DNA of 64,000 nucleotides, taken from NCBI GenBank assembly GCA_014649575.1, contig BMTH01000012.1, positions 158,122 to 222,121 of the forward strand, written 5' to 3'. The notes under the pieces are model-generated. The model saw only the letters and a program-made list of their open reading frames with translations. It was not told the origin of the DNA and ran no database searches. The translations under genes were made by a program, and so were the position numbers. How positions within the stretch are numbered: position 1 is the first letter of the stretch; every line of letters begins with the position of its first letter. Shown here piece by piece: positions 40,991 through 49,235 of this stretch. The stretch comes from Streptomyces griseoincarnatus. GTDB taxonomy: Bacteria > Actinomycetota > Actinomycetes > Streptomycetales > Streptomycetaceae.

Positions 40991-43900
40991 TTACGGCTTC
41001 TCCGCCTCGTGGAGGGCGGTCACCTCCTCGGCGGTGAGGGCCTTGTCGTAGGCGTGCACCTCGTCGACGGAGCCGTTCCAGAAGTCGGTGTCGTCACCGT
41101 TCCACTTGGCGCGGCCCACCGCGAGGGGGCCGGAGCCGACGTAGTTCGGACCGCCGGTGACGGTGGCCGCCTTCTTGCCGTCGACGTACAAGGAGATCTG
41201 GTTGGTGGCGCCGTCGCGCACGCCCACCAGGTGGTACCAGCGGCCGAGTTCGGGCCGCGTCTCCAGACGGGCCCGCTGTCCTGCGGGGGTGCTGAAGGCG
41301 AACGCGCCCTGCCCGTACTGGAGGTAGAACGGACTGGCCTGGCGCCGGCCGTCCTGGCTGACCGCCGTGGCGTAGTTGCCGGGCAGCGCGTCGAGGGTCA
41401 CCCAGGCGGAGACGGTGTAGCTGCCGGTGGTGTCGAGGACCGGGCCGTCCGTCCGGGCGAACTGGGACTGCCCGTCGAACTTCAGCCCGCTGCCGCTGAC
41501 TCCGGTGGTCCAGGTGGCGCCTTCGGTGAGCGTCAGCGCCTTGCCGTTCGGGCCGTCGTCCTTGGCGGTGGTGCCGGTGCCTTCGTCGAGGGACCAGTGG
41601 CCGCCGCCCTTGAGCTGCTCGCGCTGACCGGCGGAGGCGCCCGCCGCGATCACCTTGAGGTTGATCTCCCGCACCGGCTCCGGGTCGACCTTGATCTCCC
41701 TGCGGTCGTACGTGTAGAGGCCGTTGAGCTCGTTCTCCAGGTCGGTGATCTGCGTGTACACGGAGCCGGACAGCTCCGCGGCGGCCTGGTCGAGGTAGAA
41801 CTTCTCCGTGTTCTCCACGTACTTGCGGGTCAGCGCCTCCTTGCTGTCGACGCCGCTGTAGATGACGGTGGGCGGGCCGGGCCACATGTGCCCCGGGGTG
41901 CGGAGGGTGAAGCCGCCGTGCTCGCCGTCCATCGCCGCGCGGTGGTCCGGGAAGGGCGGGTCCTCGTTGTTGTAGTCGTGGTGGTCGATGATGTCGCCCG
42001 TGCCGGAGTCGCCCTTGCTGTTGCAGCAGTTGACCCCGCTGTGCGCGTTGACGACACGGGACGGGTCGGCGGCCTTGACGGTCTCGGTGAGCCTGCCGGT
42101 CTCCTCCCGGTCCCACTCGCCCCAGCCCTCGTTGAAGACGATCCAGCCGATGACGGAGGGCGAGCTGTGGTGCTGGCGCATCATCTCCCGGCCCTGGTCG
42201 ACGAACGCCTTCCGGCCGTCGGCGCTGGTCAGGTCGCCGGAGACGAAGTCCTGCCAGACCAGCAGGCCCAGCCGGTCCGCGTGGTAGAACCAGCGCGGCG
42301 ACTCCACCTTGATGTGCTTCCGGACGGCGTTGAAGCCGAGCTGCTTGTGCGCCTTCAGGTCGAACGCCAGAGCCTCGTCGCTGGGCGCGGTGTAGAGCCC
42401 GTCGGGCCAGAAGCCCTGGTCCAGGGTGGCGAGGGAGAAGACGGGCTCGCCGTTGAGGACGAGCTTCTTGTAGCCGCCCACGTCCTCGATGCCGATCTTC
42501 CGCATGCCGAAGTAACTGTCGACCGTGTCGGTGGACCGGCCGTCCTTCAGCGTGACGTCGAGGTCGTAGAGGTACGGATCGTCCGGGCTCCAGAGATGCT
42601 GCTTGGCCACGGGCAGCGTCAGTTGCCTGTTGGCAGGGCCGGTCACCCTGCCGACGACCTTGCCGCGGTGGTCGCGGGCCACGGCCTGGACGCGTGCCTT
42701 CGCGGACGCGCCGGCGGACTCGACGGTCACTGCGAGGGTCTCGGTGTCGATGTCCGGCGTCGTGACGACGTTGTCGATGGACGTCTCGGCGACGGGTTCC
42801 ATCCACACGGTCTGCCAGATGCCGGAGGACTGGGTGTACCAGATGCCGCCGGGGCTGGTGGACTGCTTGCCCACCGGCTGGTCGGGACCGCCGGTGTCGG
42901 TGACGGCGACGACGATCTCCTGAGGCCCCTTGCTCTTCAGCGCGTCCGTGATGTCGGCGGTGAACGCGTTGTAACCGCCGGTGTGGTCGGCGACCTTCGT
43001 GCCGTTGACCCAGACGCGGGCCTCGTAGTCGACGGCGCCGAAGTTCAGCTTGAGCCGGTTCTTTCCGCTCTTGCCGACCTTCCAGTTCTTCGGCACCTCC
43101 ACGAGCTTGCGGTAGAACATGTGGTCCTCGTGCCGCTCGATCCCGGAGAGCAGCGACTCCGCCGGGAACGGCACGACGATCTTCTCGTTCAGGTCCTTGC
43201 CGAAGACGGGCTGCTCCCCCGCCTTCGCTCCGCTGAACTGCCAGGGGCCGTTGAGGCTCTTCCACTGCTTTCGGACCTGCTGGGGGCGCGGGTACTCGGG
43301 CAGCGGGTTGTGCTGGTTCACCTTGTCGCCCCACGGGGTGGTGAGGCGGTGGGTGGATATGTTCTCGGCGTAGCGGGCGATGCGGGGGACGGCCTCGCCG
43401 CCGGCGGTGAGGCCGCCCTCGCCGTCGTAGACGACGCGGACCGTCTGGGCCTTCTGGACCGCCTCGGAGAGGGTGACCTGGAGGGAGTTCCGGTCGCCGG
43501 GGACGGTCTTCACCGACCTGATCGGCAGAGCGGTGGTGTCGGCCTCGACCTTGAGGTGCTCGGCCACCTGCCCGAGGTCGCCGACCCGGCCGTCGAAGCG
43601 GGCACGCAGGGTGCGGCCGTCGCGGCCGACGGTCAGCTCGACCGGATAGACCTCGAAGTCGGCGGGCGGGGTGAACGCCGTCATCGGCACGAGCTGCTTG
43701 GGCAGCGTCGGCGTGGACCAGCGCAGGTACATGTTCGACCCGCCGAGGTCCTGGAACATCTCCAGACGGAAGTCGTACGTCTTGCCCGCGGTGAGCTTCA
43801 CCGGGGCGCTGGTCTGCTCCCGGTCCCAGTCGGGCTCCCAGTGGTCGATGACCGGCTCGCCGTCGATGTAGAGGCGGAAGCCGTTGTCGCCGATGGCGTG

Positions 43901-44263
43901 GAAGGTGTAGTCGTCCGTCTCCGGGACCTCGATCTGGCCGGTCCAGCGGGCGGTGGTGTGCTCCGTCCGGCCGGTCAGCTCCTCGAAGGTGCTGGTGAGA
44001 CCGGCGAAGTTGATCTGCGGCTCGAGCTGGGCGCCGCCGAGTTCGGCGAAGTCACGGGCGCCCGGCGCGGACATGCGGAAGTACTCGCCCTTCAGCCCGT
44101 GAACCTGCACGTCGGCGTCCGCGGCCCGGGCGGGGGCTCCGTCTGCCGCGGCCGGTGCGGCGGCCGTCGCGGCGGGCGCCAGGGCGCCCGTGGACAGGGC
44201 GAGTGCCGTCACGGTCAGCACGGCCCACCATCGGGATCTCGAGCGGGGGTGTTGTCTGGTCAT
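40991..44263 (-). CDS. Secreted GH2 glycosidase with PA14 and LamG domains
   Basis: A 1090-residue secreted enzyme. Signal peptide about 1-35 (WWAVLTVTALALSTGALAP). Residues about 45-190 form a PA14 domain (LKGEYFRMSAPGARDFAELG; YTFHAIGDNGFRLYIDGEPV). Residues about 300-900 are GH2, with Glu712 (IVFNEGWGEWD) and Glu781 (MDGEHGGFTL) as acid/base and nucleophile. Residues about 910-1085 form a LamG-like concanavalin domain (GHWSLDEGTGT; GRWYHLVGVRDGA; SVDEVHAYDKALT). The GH2 core closely parallels the one at 38565. The start at ATG 44263 has GAGGAAAGG upstream. A perfect LacI-type palindrome is 77 bp upstream. A long open frame on the other strand (40982-44374) is its shadow. Confidence 0.93.
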   Translation of the reverse strand: MTRQHPRSRSRWWAVLTVTALALSTGALAPAATAAAPAAADGAPARAADADVQVHGLKGEYFRMSAPGARDFAELGGAQLEPQINFAGLTSTFEELTGRTEHTTARWTGQIEVPETDDYTFHAIGDNGFRLYIDGEPVIDHWEPDWDREQTSAPVKLTAGKTYDFRLEMFQDLGGSNMYLRWSTPTLPKQLVPMTAFTPPADFEVYPVELTVGRDGRTLRARFDGRVGDLGQVAEHLKVEADTTALPIRSVKTVPGDRNSLQVTLSEAVQKAQTVRVVYDGEGGLTAGGEAVPRIARYAENISTHRLTTPWGDKVNQHNPLPEYPRPQQVRKQWKSLNGPWQFSGAKAGEQPVFGKDLNEKIVVPFPAESLLSGIERHEDHMFYRKLVEVPKNWKVGKSGKNRLKLNFGAVDYEARVWVNGTKVADHTGGYNAFTADITDALKSKGPQEIVVAVTDTGGPDQPVGKQSTSPGGIWYTQSSGIWQTVWMEPVAETSIDNVVTTPDIDTETLAVTVESAGASAKARVQAVARDHRGKVVGRVTGPANRQLTLPVAKQHLWSPDDPYLYDLDVTLKDGRSTDTVDSYFGMRKIGIEDVGGYKKLVLNGEPVFSLATLDQGFWPDGLYTAPSDEALAFDLKAHKQLGFNAVRKHIKVESPRWFYHADRLGLLVWQDFVSGDLTSADGRKAFVDQGREMMRQHHSSPSVIGWIVFNEGWGEWDREETGRLTETVKAADPSRVVNAHSGVNCCNSKGDSGTGDIIDHHDYNNEDPPFPDHRAAMDGEHGGFTLRTPGHMWPGPPTVIYSGVDSKEALTRKYVENTEKFYLDQAAAELSGSVYTQITDLENELNGLYTYDRREIKVDPEPVREINLKVIAAGASAGQREQLKGGGHWSLDEGTGTTAKDDGPNGKALTLTEGATWTTGVSGSGLKFDGQSQFARTDGPVLDTTGSYTVSAWVTLDALPGNYATAVSQDGRRQASPFYLQYGQGAFAFSTPAGQRARLETRPELGRWYHLVGVRDGATNQISLYVDGKKAATVTGGPNYVGSGPLAVGRAKWNGDDTDFWNGSVDEVHAYDKALTAEEVTALHEAEKP

Positions 44264-44339
44264 CGAACCTTTCCTCGCGCTGGGTGCATGGGGCCCCGGC
44301 GGAACGAGGGCGGCCGTCGTCGGTTCCGCCGGGGAGTTC

Positions 44340-44353
44340 TTCCAACGTTGGAA
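44340..44353. promoter_or_regulatory. LacI-type operator upstream of the second GH2 gene
   Basis: TTCCAACGTTGGAA, a perfect 14-bp palindrome, lies 77 bp upstream of the GH2 start. It is the cleanest member of the operator set, joining this gene to the LacI-ABC unit over 8 kb away. Confidence 0.7.
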
Positions 44354-44486
44354 ATCCGGTGTGCAGCGGAATGACAACACGCGGTGGGGCGGCTGTCCAG
44401 GCTTTGCGCAGAGGTGACTGTGCGTCAACGGAGGTTCGGCGTACGGGTGGTGGCAGCCCCCGGGCAAGGGGCGGCCACCGTTCCGG

Positions 44487-45671
44487 TCAGTTGCCGGAGC
44501 CGAAAGGACCGTCGGCCGCGAAGGCGTGGGCGGCGAACCGCTCGCCGATGAGCCGGTGGGCGGCCGCGTCCGGGTGCAGCCCGTCGGGCAGCGGGAGTTC
44601 GGCGTGGTCGGCCTCCCCGTACAGGGCGCGCCCGTCGAGGTAGGCCAGGTTCGGGTCCTCCTTCGCCCGCGCCTGCACCACCCGCTCCAGTTCCTCGCGT
44701 ACGGCGTTCAGCGTGAGCTTGCCCTCGGCGCGCTCCTCCGGGTCGCCGGAGGCGATGAACCCCAACTTCCCCTCGGCGAGCCGGCTGAAGTCGAAGGCCG
44801 TGGGGCCCGGCGTGTCCTCGTGCATGGGGCACAGGATCGGTGAGACGACCAGCAGCGGCGTGTCGGGGTGGCCGTCGCGGATGGTGTCGAGGAAGCCGTG
44901 CAGGGCGGGGCCGAGCGCGCGCAGCCGCATCAGGTCGGCATTGACGAGGTTGATGCCGATCTTGAGGCTGATCAGGTCGGCCGACGCGTCGCGCATGGTG
45001 CGGGCGACGAACGGGTCCAGCAGGGCGCTGCCGCCGAAGCCGAGGTTCACCAGGTCCACGTCACCCGCAGCGGCGGCGAGCGCGGGCCAGATGGTGGTCG
45101 GGCTCGCGGCGTCGGAGCCGTGGCTGATGGAGCTCCCGTGGTGCAGCCAGGTGCGGCGGCCGGAGGCGGGCGCGGGCTCGACCGGGGCGTCCGTGCGCAG
45201 CGCGACGAGCGCGGTGATCTCGTTGTACGGCAGCCAGATCTCCACGGTCTTGTCGGTGCCGGGCAGCCCGTCGAAGCGGACGGCGCCCGCCGGTCCGGAG
45301 CTCATCTCGGCGCTGCCGGTCGACATGTCGATGGTGACGGTGTTTCCGCCGGTCGCGGACGCCTGCCCGGCGGGCCGCCCGTCGACGAGCAGGTCGTACA
45401 GGCCCTCGGGGCGGGGCGGGGCGCCGGCGTAGACGCGCTTGGTGGGGACGGTCTCCAGTTCGACGACGGTGGCGGAGGTGCGGAGGACCAGGCGGACGCC
45501 GGAGGGCTGGGACTCCGCCATGGCGAGCTGTCCGTCGGCGCACTGGGCGCGCGCCCAGGCGGGCAGGCGGTGCGGCAGCAGCCCGTCGGGGGTCTCCTCC
45601 AGTTCGAGGGCGCCGCGTACGAACTCGGGGGTGACGGGGGTGGTCAGGGTGGCGTGCGATGCGGAGGGCAT
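44487..45671 (-). CDS. SGNH/GDSL hydrolase
   Basis: A 394-residue esterase without a signal peptide. An N-terminal beta-sandwich (about 1-165) precedes an SGNH domain: block I WLHHGSSISHG (catalytic Ser), block II NLGFGGSALLD, block III LKIGINLVNADLM (Asn of the oxyanion hole), block V PDGLHPDAAAHRL (catalytic Asp/His). This is the two-domain form seen in many actinobacterial carbohydrate esterases of the CE2/CE3 type. The substrate is unknown; deacylating a sugar is possible. It follows its probable TetR regulator by 51 bp and is likely co-transcribed with it. Confidence 0.88.
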   Translation of the reverse strand: MPSASHATLTTPVTPEFVRGALELEETPDGLLPHRLPAWARAQCADGQLAMAESQPSGVRLVLRTSATVVELETVPTKRVYAGAPPRPEGLYDLLVDGRPAGQASATGGNTVTIDMSTGSAEMSSGPAGAVRFDGLPGTDKTVEIWLPYNEITALVALRTDAPVEPAPASGRRTWLHHGSSISHGSDAASPTTIWPALAAAAGDVDLVNLGFGGSALLDPFVARTMRDASADLISLKIGINLVNADLMRLRALGPALHGFLDTIRDGHPDTPLLVVSPILCPMHEDTPGPTAFDFSRLAEGKLGFIASGDPEERAEGKLTLNAVREELERVVQARAKEDPNLAYLDGRALYGEADHAELPLPDGLHPDAAAHRLIGERFAAHAFAADGPFGSGN

Positions 45672-45722
45672 GTCCGGGTCCGTCTTTCGGGGATGTGGGT
45701 GGACGTGGGGCGCGTCGGCGGT

Positions 45723-46298
45723 TCAGGAGGCCGGTGGCCAGGTGCGCAGGAGGGCGTCCAGCGCGTCGAGGACGCGGGACCAGGTCTCCTCCGTGTCGGG
45801 GGCGCTGTGGCTGAAGCCGCCGCCCATCTCGATGCTGACGTAGCCGTGGAAGACGCTGCCGAGCAGGCGGACGGCGTGGGTCTGGTCCGGCTCGTCGAGG
45901 TGGTAGCCGCGCAGGAGGGCGCGGGTCATCTTCGCGTGCCGTACGCCGGCGCTGGCCGCGGCCGTCTCGGGGTCGAGCCGGAACTGCGCGGCCGCGTACC
46001 GGCCCGGGTGCTCGCGCGCGTAGTCGCGGTAGACGTTCGCCAGGGCTACGAGGGCGTCCTTGCCCGCCCGTCCGGCCAGTGCGTCGGCTGCGCGGTCGGC
46101 GAGTTCCTCCAGGGCCAGGAGGGCGATGCGGGTCTTGAGGTCGTGCGAGTTCTTCACATGGGAGTAGAGGCTCGCCACCTTGACGTCGAAGCGCCGGGCG
46201 AGCTCCGAGACGGTCACCTGGTCGAAGCCCACCTCGTCGGCGAGGGTCGCGCCCGCTTGGGTCAGGCGCTCGGTGGTGAGTCCTACGCGCGGTGCCAT
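45723..46298 (-). CDS. TetR-family regulator
   Basis: A 191-residue regulator. N-terminal helix-turn-helix at 8-55 (LTTERLTQAGATLADEVGFDQ; ELARRFDVKVASLYSHVKN). The C-terminal domain (REHPGRYAAAQFR; LRGYHLDEPDQTHAVRLLGS; FHGYVSIEMGGGF) is the WHG type common in Streptomyces. GAAAGGA precedes the ATG. An inverted repeat 38 bp upstream is its probable operator. Same strand and adjacent to the SGNH hydrolase, which it likely controls. Confidence 0.92.
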   Translation of the reverse strand: MAPRVGLTTERLTQAGATLADEVGFDQVTVSELARRFDVKVASLYSHVKNSHDLKTRIALLALEELADRAADALAGRAGKDALVALANVYRDYAREHPGRYAAAQFRLDPETAAASAGVRHAKMTRALLRGYHLDEPDQTHAVRLLGSVFHGYVSIEMGGGFSHSAPDTEETWSRVLDALDALLRTWPPAS

Positions 46299-46335
46299 CG
46301 TCGTCCTTTCATTCAGCTACAACGAGTATGCCCGC

Positions 46336-46352
46336 GCCTAAATCTTTTAGGC
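46336..46352. promoter_or_regulatory. Probable TetR operator
   Basis: GCCTAA-atctt-TTAGGC, a perfect 17-bp interrupted palindrome, in an AT-rich patch 38-54 bp upstream of the tetR start. Confidence 0.65.
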
Positions 46353-46400
46353 AAGAGGCATGGGGTGTAGCTGCTCACACGGCGAGTGCGGGTCGTCGGG

Positions 46401-46434
46401 GCCGGTCGCGCAGTTCCCCGCGCCCCTGGGGCGT
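46401..46434. repeat. Common Streptomyces intergenic element
   Basis: CGCGCAGTTCCCCGCGCCCC and flanking bases are a short sequence that recurs in Streptomyces intergenic regions, often as part of a transcription terminator hairpin. Here it separates the TetR and formate-channel units. Recognition is from memory of the motif. Confidence 0.5.
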
Positions 46435-46589
46435 CCAGCTGTCGGTGTTTCGGACACCCGATGCCGCTTGGGCGGGCCCGGCGTTCAAGGACTCGTACCC
46501 CGGCCGCTGCGTGCCGCACGAGGTCCGGGGTTTCAGATCTTCGCCCCGTGGCCGCTGCGGGAGCGGCGCCTCACGCGGCCCTTCCCGGC

Positions 46590-47402
46590 TCAGGTGTCCG
46601 CGGCTCCCGTCGCGGGCGCGTCCTCGCGCAGGACCGGCGCGCTGCGAACGAGGCGCGGGGCCGTGGTCAGCAGGACGCCCCCGACGACGTTGCCGAGGAC
46701 GGCCCAGGCCAGCCAGACCAGCCAGTCGGCGTACCCGTAGGCGGTGTCCCCGGCGTGCAGGCCGGCGAAAGCGATCATGGAGTCCAGGACCGAGTGCCAC
46801 AGCCCGAGTCCGGCCAGGACGAACGCGGCGGACACCGACGCGACGATCTTCCCGGTCATGGACTCGGTGCCGTGGTGCATCCTCGTCATCAGGGTGATGA
46901 CGCCGCCGCCCAGCACGGTGAGGCAGAAGGTGCCCAGGGTGTACCCGCCGTCGACGAACCGCGCGCCGGACTCGGCGGCCGTGGCGTGCAGCTCGGGGAA
47001 TGCCCGCATCACGATCCACATGAACGCCCATCCGCCGACGAGGTTCATCACCAGCACCGTGACCCACAGCCGCAGCAGGTCGAGCCAGGTGGCCGCCCCG
47101 GCGATCACGGTGCTGACGGGTACGAGGAAGCCCTCGGTGAACAGCTCGCTGTGACCGAGCAGCAGGGCGATCAGCCCCACGGAGAAGGCCAGCCCGGCCA
47201 GGAGGTCGCTGCCGGTCTCGTGCTTGACGAACAGCAGCGTCATGACGCCGACGCTCACGTCGATGCCGCCCAGCAGTGCGGTGGCCACCAGTGACGCCCA
47301 GGTGCGGTGCAGACGGGGACGGCCCTCGGCGACGATCCGTTCGGCGGCCTCGGCGACACGGTGCTCCCCGGGGCCTTCCATGATCTGGTCGTCAGGCTCC
47401 AT
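46590..47402 (-). CDS. Formate/nitrite transporter (FocA/NirC family)
   Basis: A 270-residue inner-membrane channel with six hydrophobic segments. Family features are LVATALLGGIDVSVGVMTLL, GHSELFTEGFLVPVSTVIAG (the conserved ELFT region) and AVLGNVVGGVLLTTAP (the GN..GG motif of the last helix). It moves formate, nitrite or a similar small anion. The pyruvate formate-lyase at the left edge would generate formate, so a formate outlet is a natural idea, but the two loci are 44 kb apart. The ATG at 47402 is not preceded by a strong ribosome site. Confidence 0.93.
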   Translation of the reverse strand: MEPDDQIMEGPGEHRVAEAAERIVAEGRPRLHRTWASLVATALLGGIDVSVGVMTLLFVKHETGSDLLAGLAFSVGLIALLLGHSELFTEGFLVPVSTVIAGAATWLDLLRLWVTVLVMNLVGGWAFMWIVMRAFPELHATAAESGARFVDGGYTLGTFCLTVLGGGVITLMTRMHHGTESMTGKIVASVSAAFVLAGLGLWHSVLDSMIAFAGLHAGDTAYGYADWLVWLAWAVLGNVVGGVLLTTAPRLVRSAPVLREDAPATGAADT

Positions 47403-47429
47403 GGCGGTGCTCCGCGGCCGGGCCCGGAA

Positions 47430-47696
47430 TCAGTCGTCGAGCAGGACGGTCGGGGTGCCGGGGAACAGCCGCGTGAGTTCCAGGCCGGGCCCGGCCTCTG
47501 TGGCGAGGACGAGCCGGCGCAGTGGCTGAGGGGCCGGATCGGTGACCGTGGTCCCGCCCCGGCAGGGGGCAGCCGACGATGGCGGGGACCGGCTGCCCGG
47601 GGAGGGGGCGACGCCGAGAACCCACGGGTCGGCTCCTCCATGACGCCGACCAGTCCCGTGTTCCCCCGTCATGGCACGGGGAGTTGGCGACGGCAT
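47430..47696 (-). CDS. Small hypothetical protein, doubtful
   Basis: An 88-residue open frame that ends 28 bp before the channel gene. Its C-terminal half (LRRLVLATEAGPGLELTRLF, GTPTVLLDD) looks protein-like, while the N-terminal half is Gly/Pro-rich. It is not recognised and lacks a ribosome site. It may be the tail of a decayed gene or a chance frame. Confidence 0.3.
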   Translation of the reverse strand: MPSPTPRAMTGEHGTGRRHGGADPWVLGVAPSPGSRSPPSSAAPCRGGTTVTDPAPQPLRRLVLATEAGPGLELTRLFPGTPTVLLDD

Positions 47697-47707
47697 ACGA
47701 TGCCACC

Positions 47708-48151
47708 ATGATCCACCCTTCGGATGATCTACCGCGGCGGGCGATTCTCAGCGGCTCCGAGTTCGAGGAGCGGATCGGTTACGCCCGTGCCGTGGTCGAC
47801 GGCGACCGGGTGCACGTGTCCGGGACCACGGGCTTCGACTACACGGCCATGACGATCTCCGACGACGTCGTGGAGCAGGCCGAGCAGTGCCTGCGCAACA
47901 TCGGCGCCGCGCTGACGGAGGCCGGCTGCACCTTCGCCGACGTGGTCCGGGTGCGCTACCTGCTGCCCGACCGGGCGGACTTCGAGCCCTGCTGGCCCGT
48001 GCTGCGCCGGTGTTTCGGGGAGGTGCGGCCGGCCGCGACGATGATGGTCTGCGGTCTCGCCGATCCCCGGATGAGGATCGAGATCGAGGTGGACGCCCGG
48101 CGCCCGGCCACCGCCGAAGCCGCCCGCCCCGTCAGCCCTCCGCCGGGGTGA
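47708..48151 (+). CDS. RidA-family protein
   Basis: A 147-residue cytosolic protein of the RidA/YjgF-YER057c family, trimeric enamine/imine deaminases that clear 2-aminoacrylate. Features are RAVVDGDRVHVSGTTGFDY, the helix VVEQAEQCLRNIGAALTEAG, and the late strand RIEIEVDARRPA. The family's key Arg before the final strand appears as MVCGLADPRMRIEIE. It belongs to a branch other than canonical RidA. The ATG at 47708 is chosen because homology begins at once. Its 3' end overlaps that of the convergent VOC gene by 20 bp. Confidence 0.9.
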   Translation: MIHPSDDLPRRAILSGSEFEERIGYARAVVDGDRVHVSGTTGFDYTAMTISDDVVEQAEQCLRNIGAALTEAGCTFADVVRVRYLLPDRADFEPCWPVLRRCFGEVRPAATMMVCGLADPRMRIEIEVDARRPATAEAARPVSPPPG

Positions 48152-48923
48152 GCAGCACGAAGTCGGCCTTGAACGGGTCCAGGCACAGGGCCATCCGGCC
48201 GACACCCTCGGCGTCCACGGGGCCCATTTGCACCGTGCCGCCGTTCTCGTTCACCTGGGCGACGGCCGCGTCGCAGTCGGGGACCGCGAAGACCGGGTGC
48301 CAGTAGGGGCGCCCGCCGGCCAGGGACAGGGCGTCCTCGCCGACCTCCATCATTCCGCCGTGCATGCGCTCCTCGGGCTGGCCGGCCGGGGTGATCAGCG
48401 TGTACGTGCCCTCCTCGCCCGGCATCGGCATGTCGCTGAACTGCCAGCCGAAGACGTCACCGTAGAACCGCCGTGCCCCGGCCACGTCGCTGGTGTACAG
48501 CTCGGTCCAGCACAGCGATCCGGGCGCGTCGACCAGGTCGACGCCCTTGCTCTCGCCCGGCTGCCACACGGCGAACTGGCCGCCCAGCGGGTCGCTGTAC
48601 TGGGCCATCCTGCCCCACTGCTCGATGTCCATCGGCGCCACGCGGACGGTGCCGCCGCCCGCCTCGACGGCCCGGGTGGCGGCGTCCGCGTCGGCGACCG
48701 TGTAGTAGATCATCCAGGCCGGCCGGGCGCCCTGCTCGGTGAGCTTGCCGAGGCCGGCGACCATCTTGCCGTCCTTGCGGAACATGCCGCCCTCGACCTC
48801 CTCGCCCATCGGCTCGTAGTCCCAGCCGAGGACCGCGCCGTAGAAGGACGCGGCGGCCGGGACGTCGGGGACACCGACGTCGAGCATGCAGGGCGAGCCG
48901 TGGACGAAATCAGTGGTGATCAC
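48132..48923 (-). CDS. VOC family protein, two glyoxalase-like domains
   Basis: A 263-residue cytosolic protein of two vicinal-oxygen-chelate domains, residues about 8-125 (PCMLDVGVPDVPAAASFYGA; GMFRKDGKMVAGLGK; YSDPLGGQFAVWQPG) and 135-260 (CWTELYTSDVAGARRFYGD; GRPYWHPVFAVPD; CLDPFKADFVLLTP). Such Streptomyces proteins are annotated as glyoxalase/bleomycin-resistance-like or hydroxylases; the metal ligands are only partly conserved. The GTG at 48923 has GAAAGGA upstream. Confidence 0.9.
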   Translation of the reverse strand: MITTDFVHGSPCMLDVGVPDVPAAASFYGAVLGWDYEPMGEEVEGGMFRKDGKMVAGLGKLTEQGARPAWMIYYTVADADAATRAVEAGGGTVRVAPMDIEQWGRMAQYSDPLGGQFAVWQPGESKGVDLVDAPGSLCWTELYTSDVAGARRFYGDVFGWQFSDMPMPGEEGTYTLITPAGQPEERMHGGMMEVGEDALSLAGGRPYWHPVFAVPDCDAAVAQVNENGGTVQMGPVDAEGVGRMALCLDPFKADFVLLTPAEG

Positions 48924-49235
48924 CGCGAGGTCCTTTCGGAGACTCCGTTCGGTCCCAGAGTGCCACCGGGCCGTCCGGCGCGCCCTTCGGCTTCGCCGTC
49001 CGGGCGTCCCGGACGGCGAAGCGTCTCGTACGGGGCTCCACGTCTTCCCGCAGCGACCTGATGCGGGCACTCGTCCGGGAGCAGTTCCACGAAGGTTCGC
49101 CCCGCGGGGATCCTGATGCGGTCCCGCAGGGCGAACGTACGCGCCGCACACGGTTCCGGCCTGAGTGTGCAGCCGGGCAGCGCGGACGCGGCGGGCATCG
49201 TCACGCGGGTGCGAGACGACGCCCGCAGGGAACCG
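48924..49235. other. Intergenic region with a strong hairpin
   Basis: A 14-bp perfect stem with a three-base loop lies at 48991-49021 (CTTCGCCGTCCGGG, cgt, CCCGGACGGCGAAG). It may end the oxidoreductase transcript coming from the right or act in the VOC leader. A minus-strand open frame across the gap (48920-49249) has no recognised similarity. Confidence 0.6.

Noticed and set aside
40982..44374. 1130-codon plus-strand open frame
   Set aside because: Antisense shadow of the second GH2 gene, which has signal peptide, catalytic glutamates and domain motifs.
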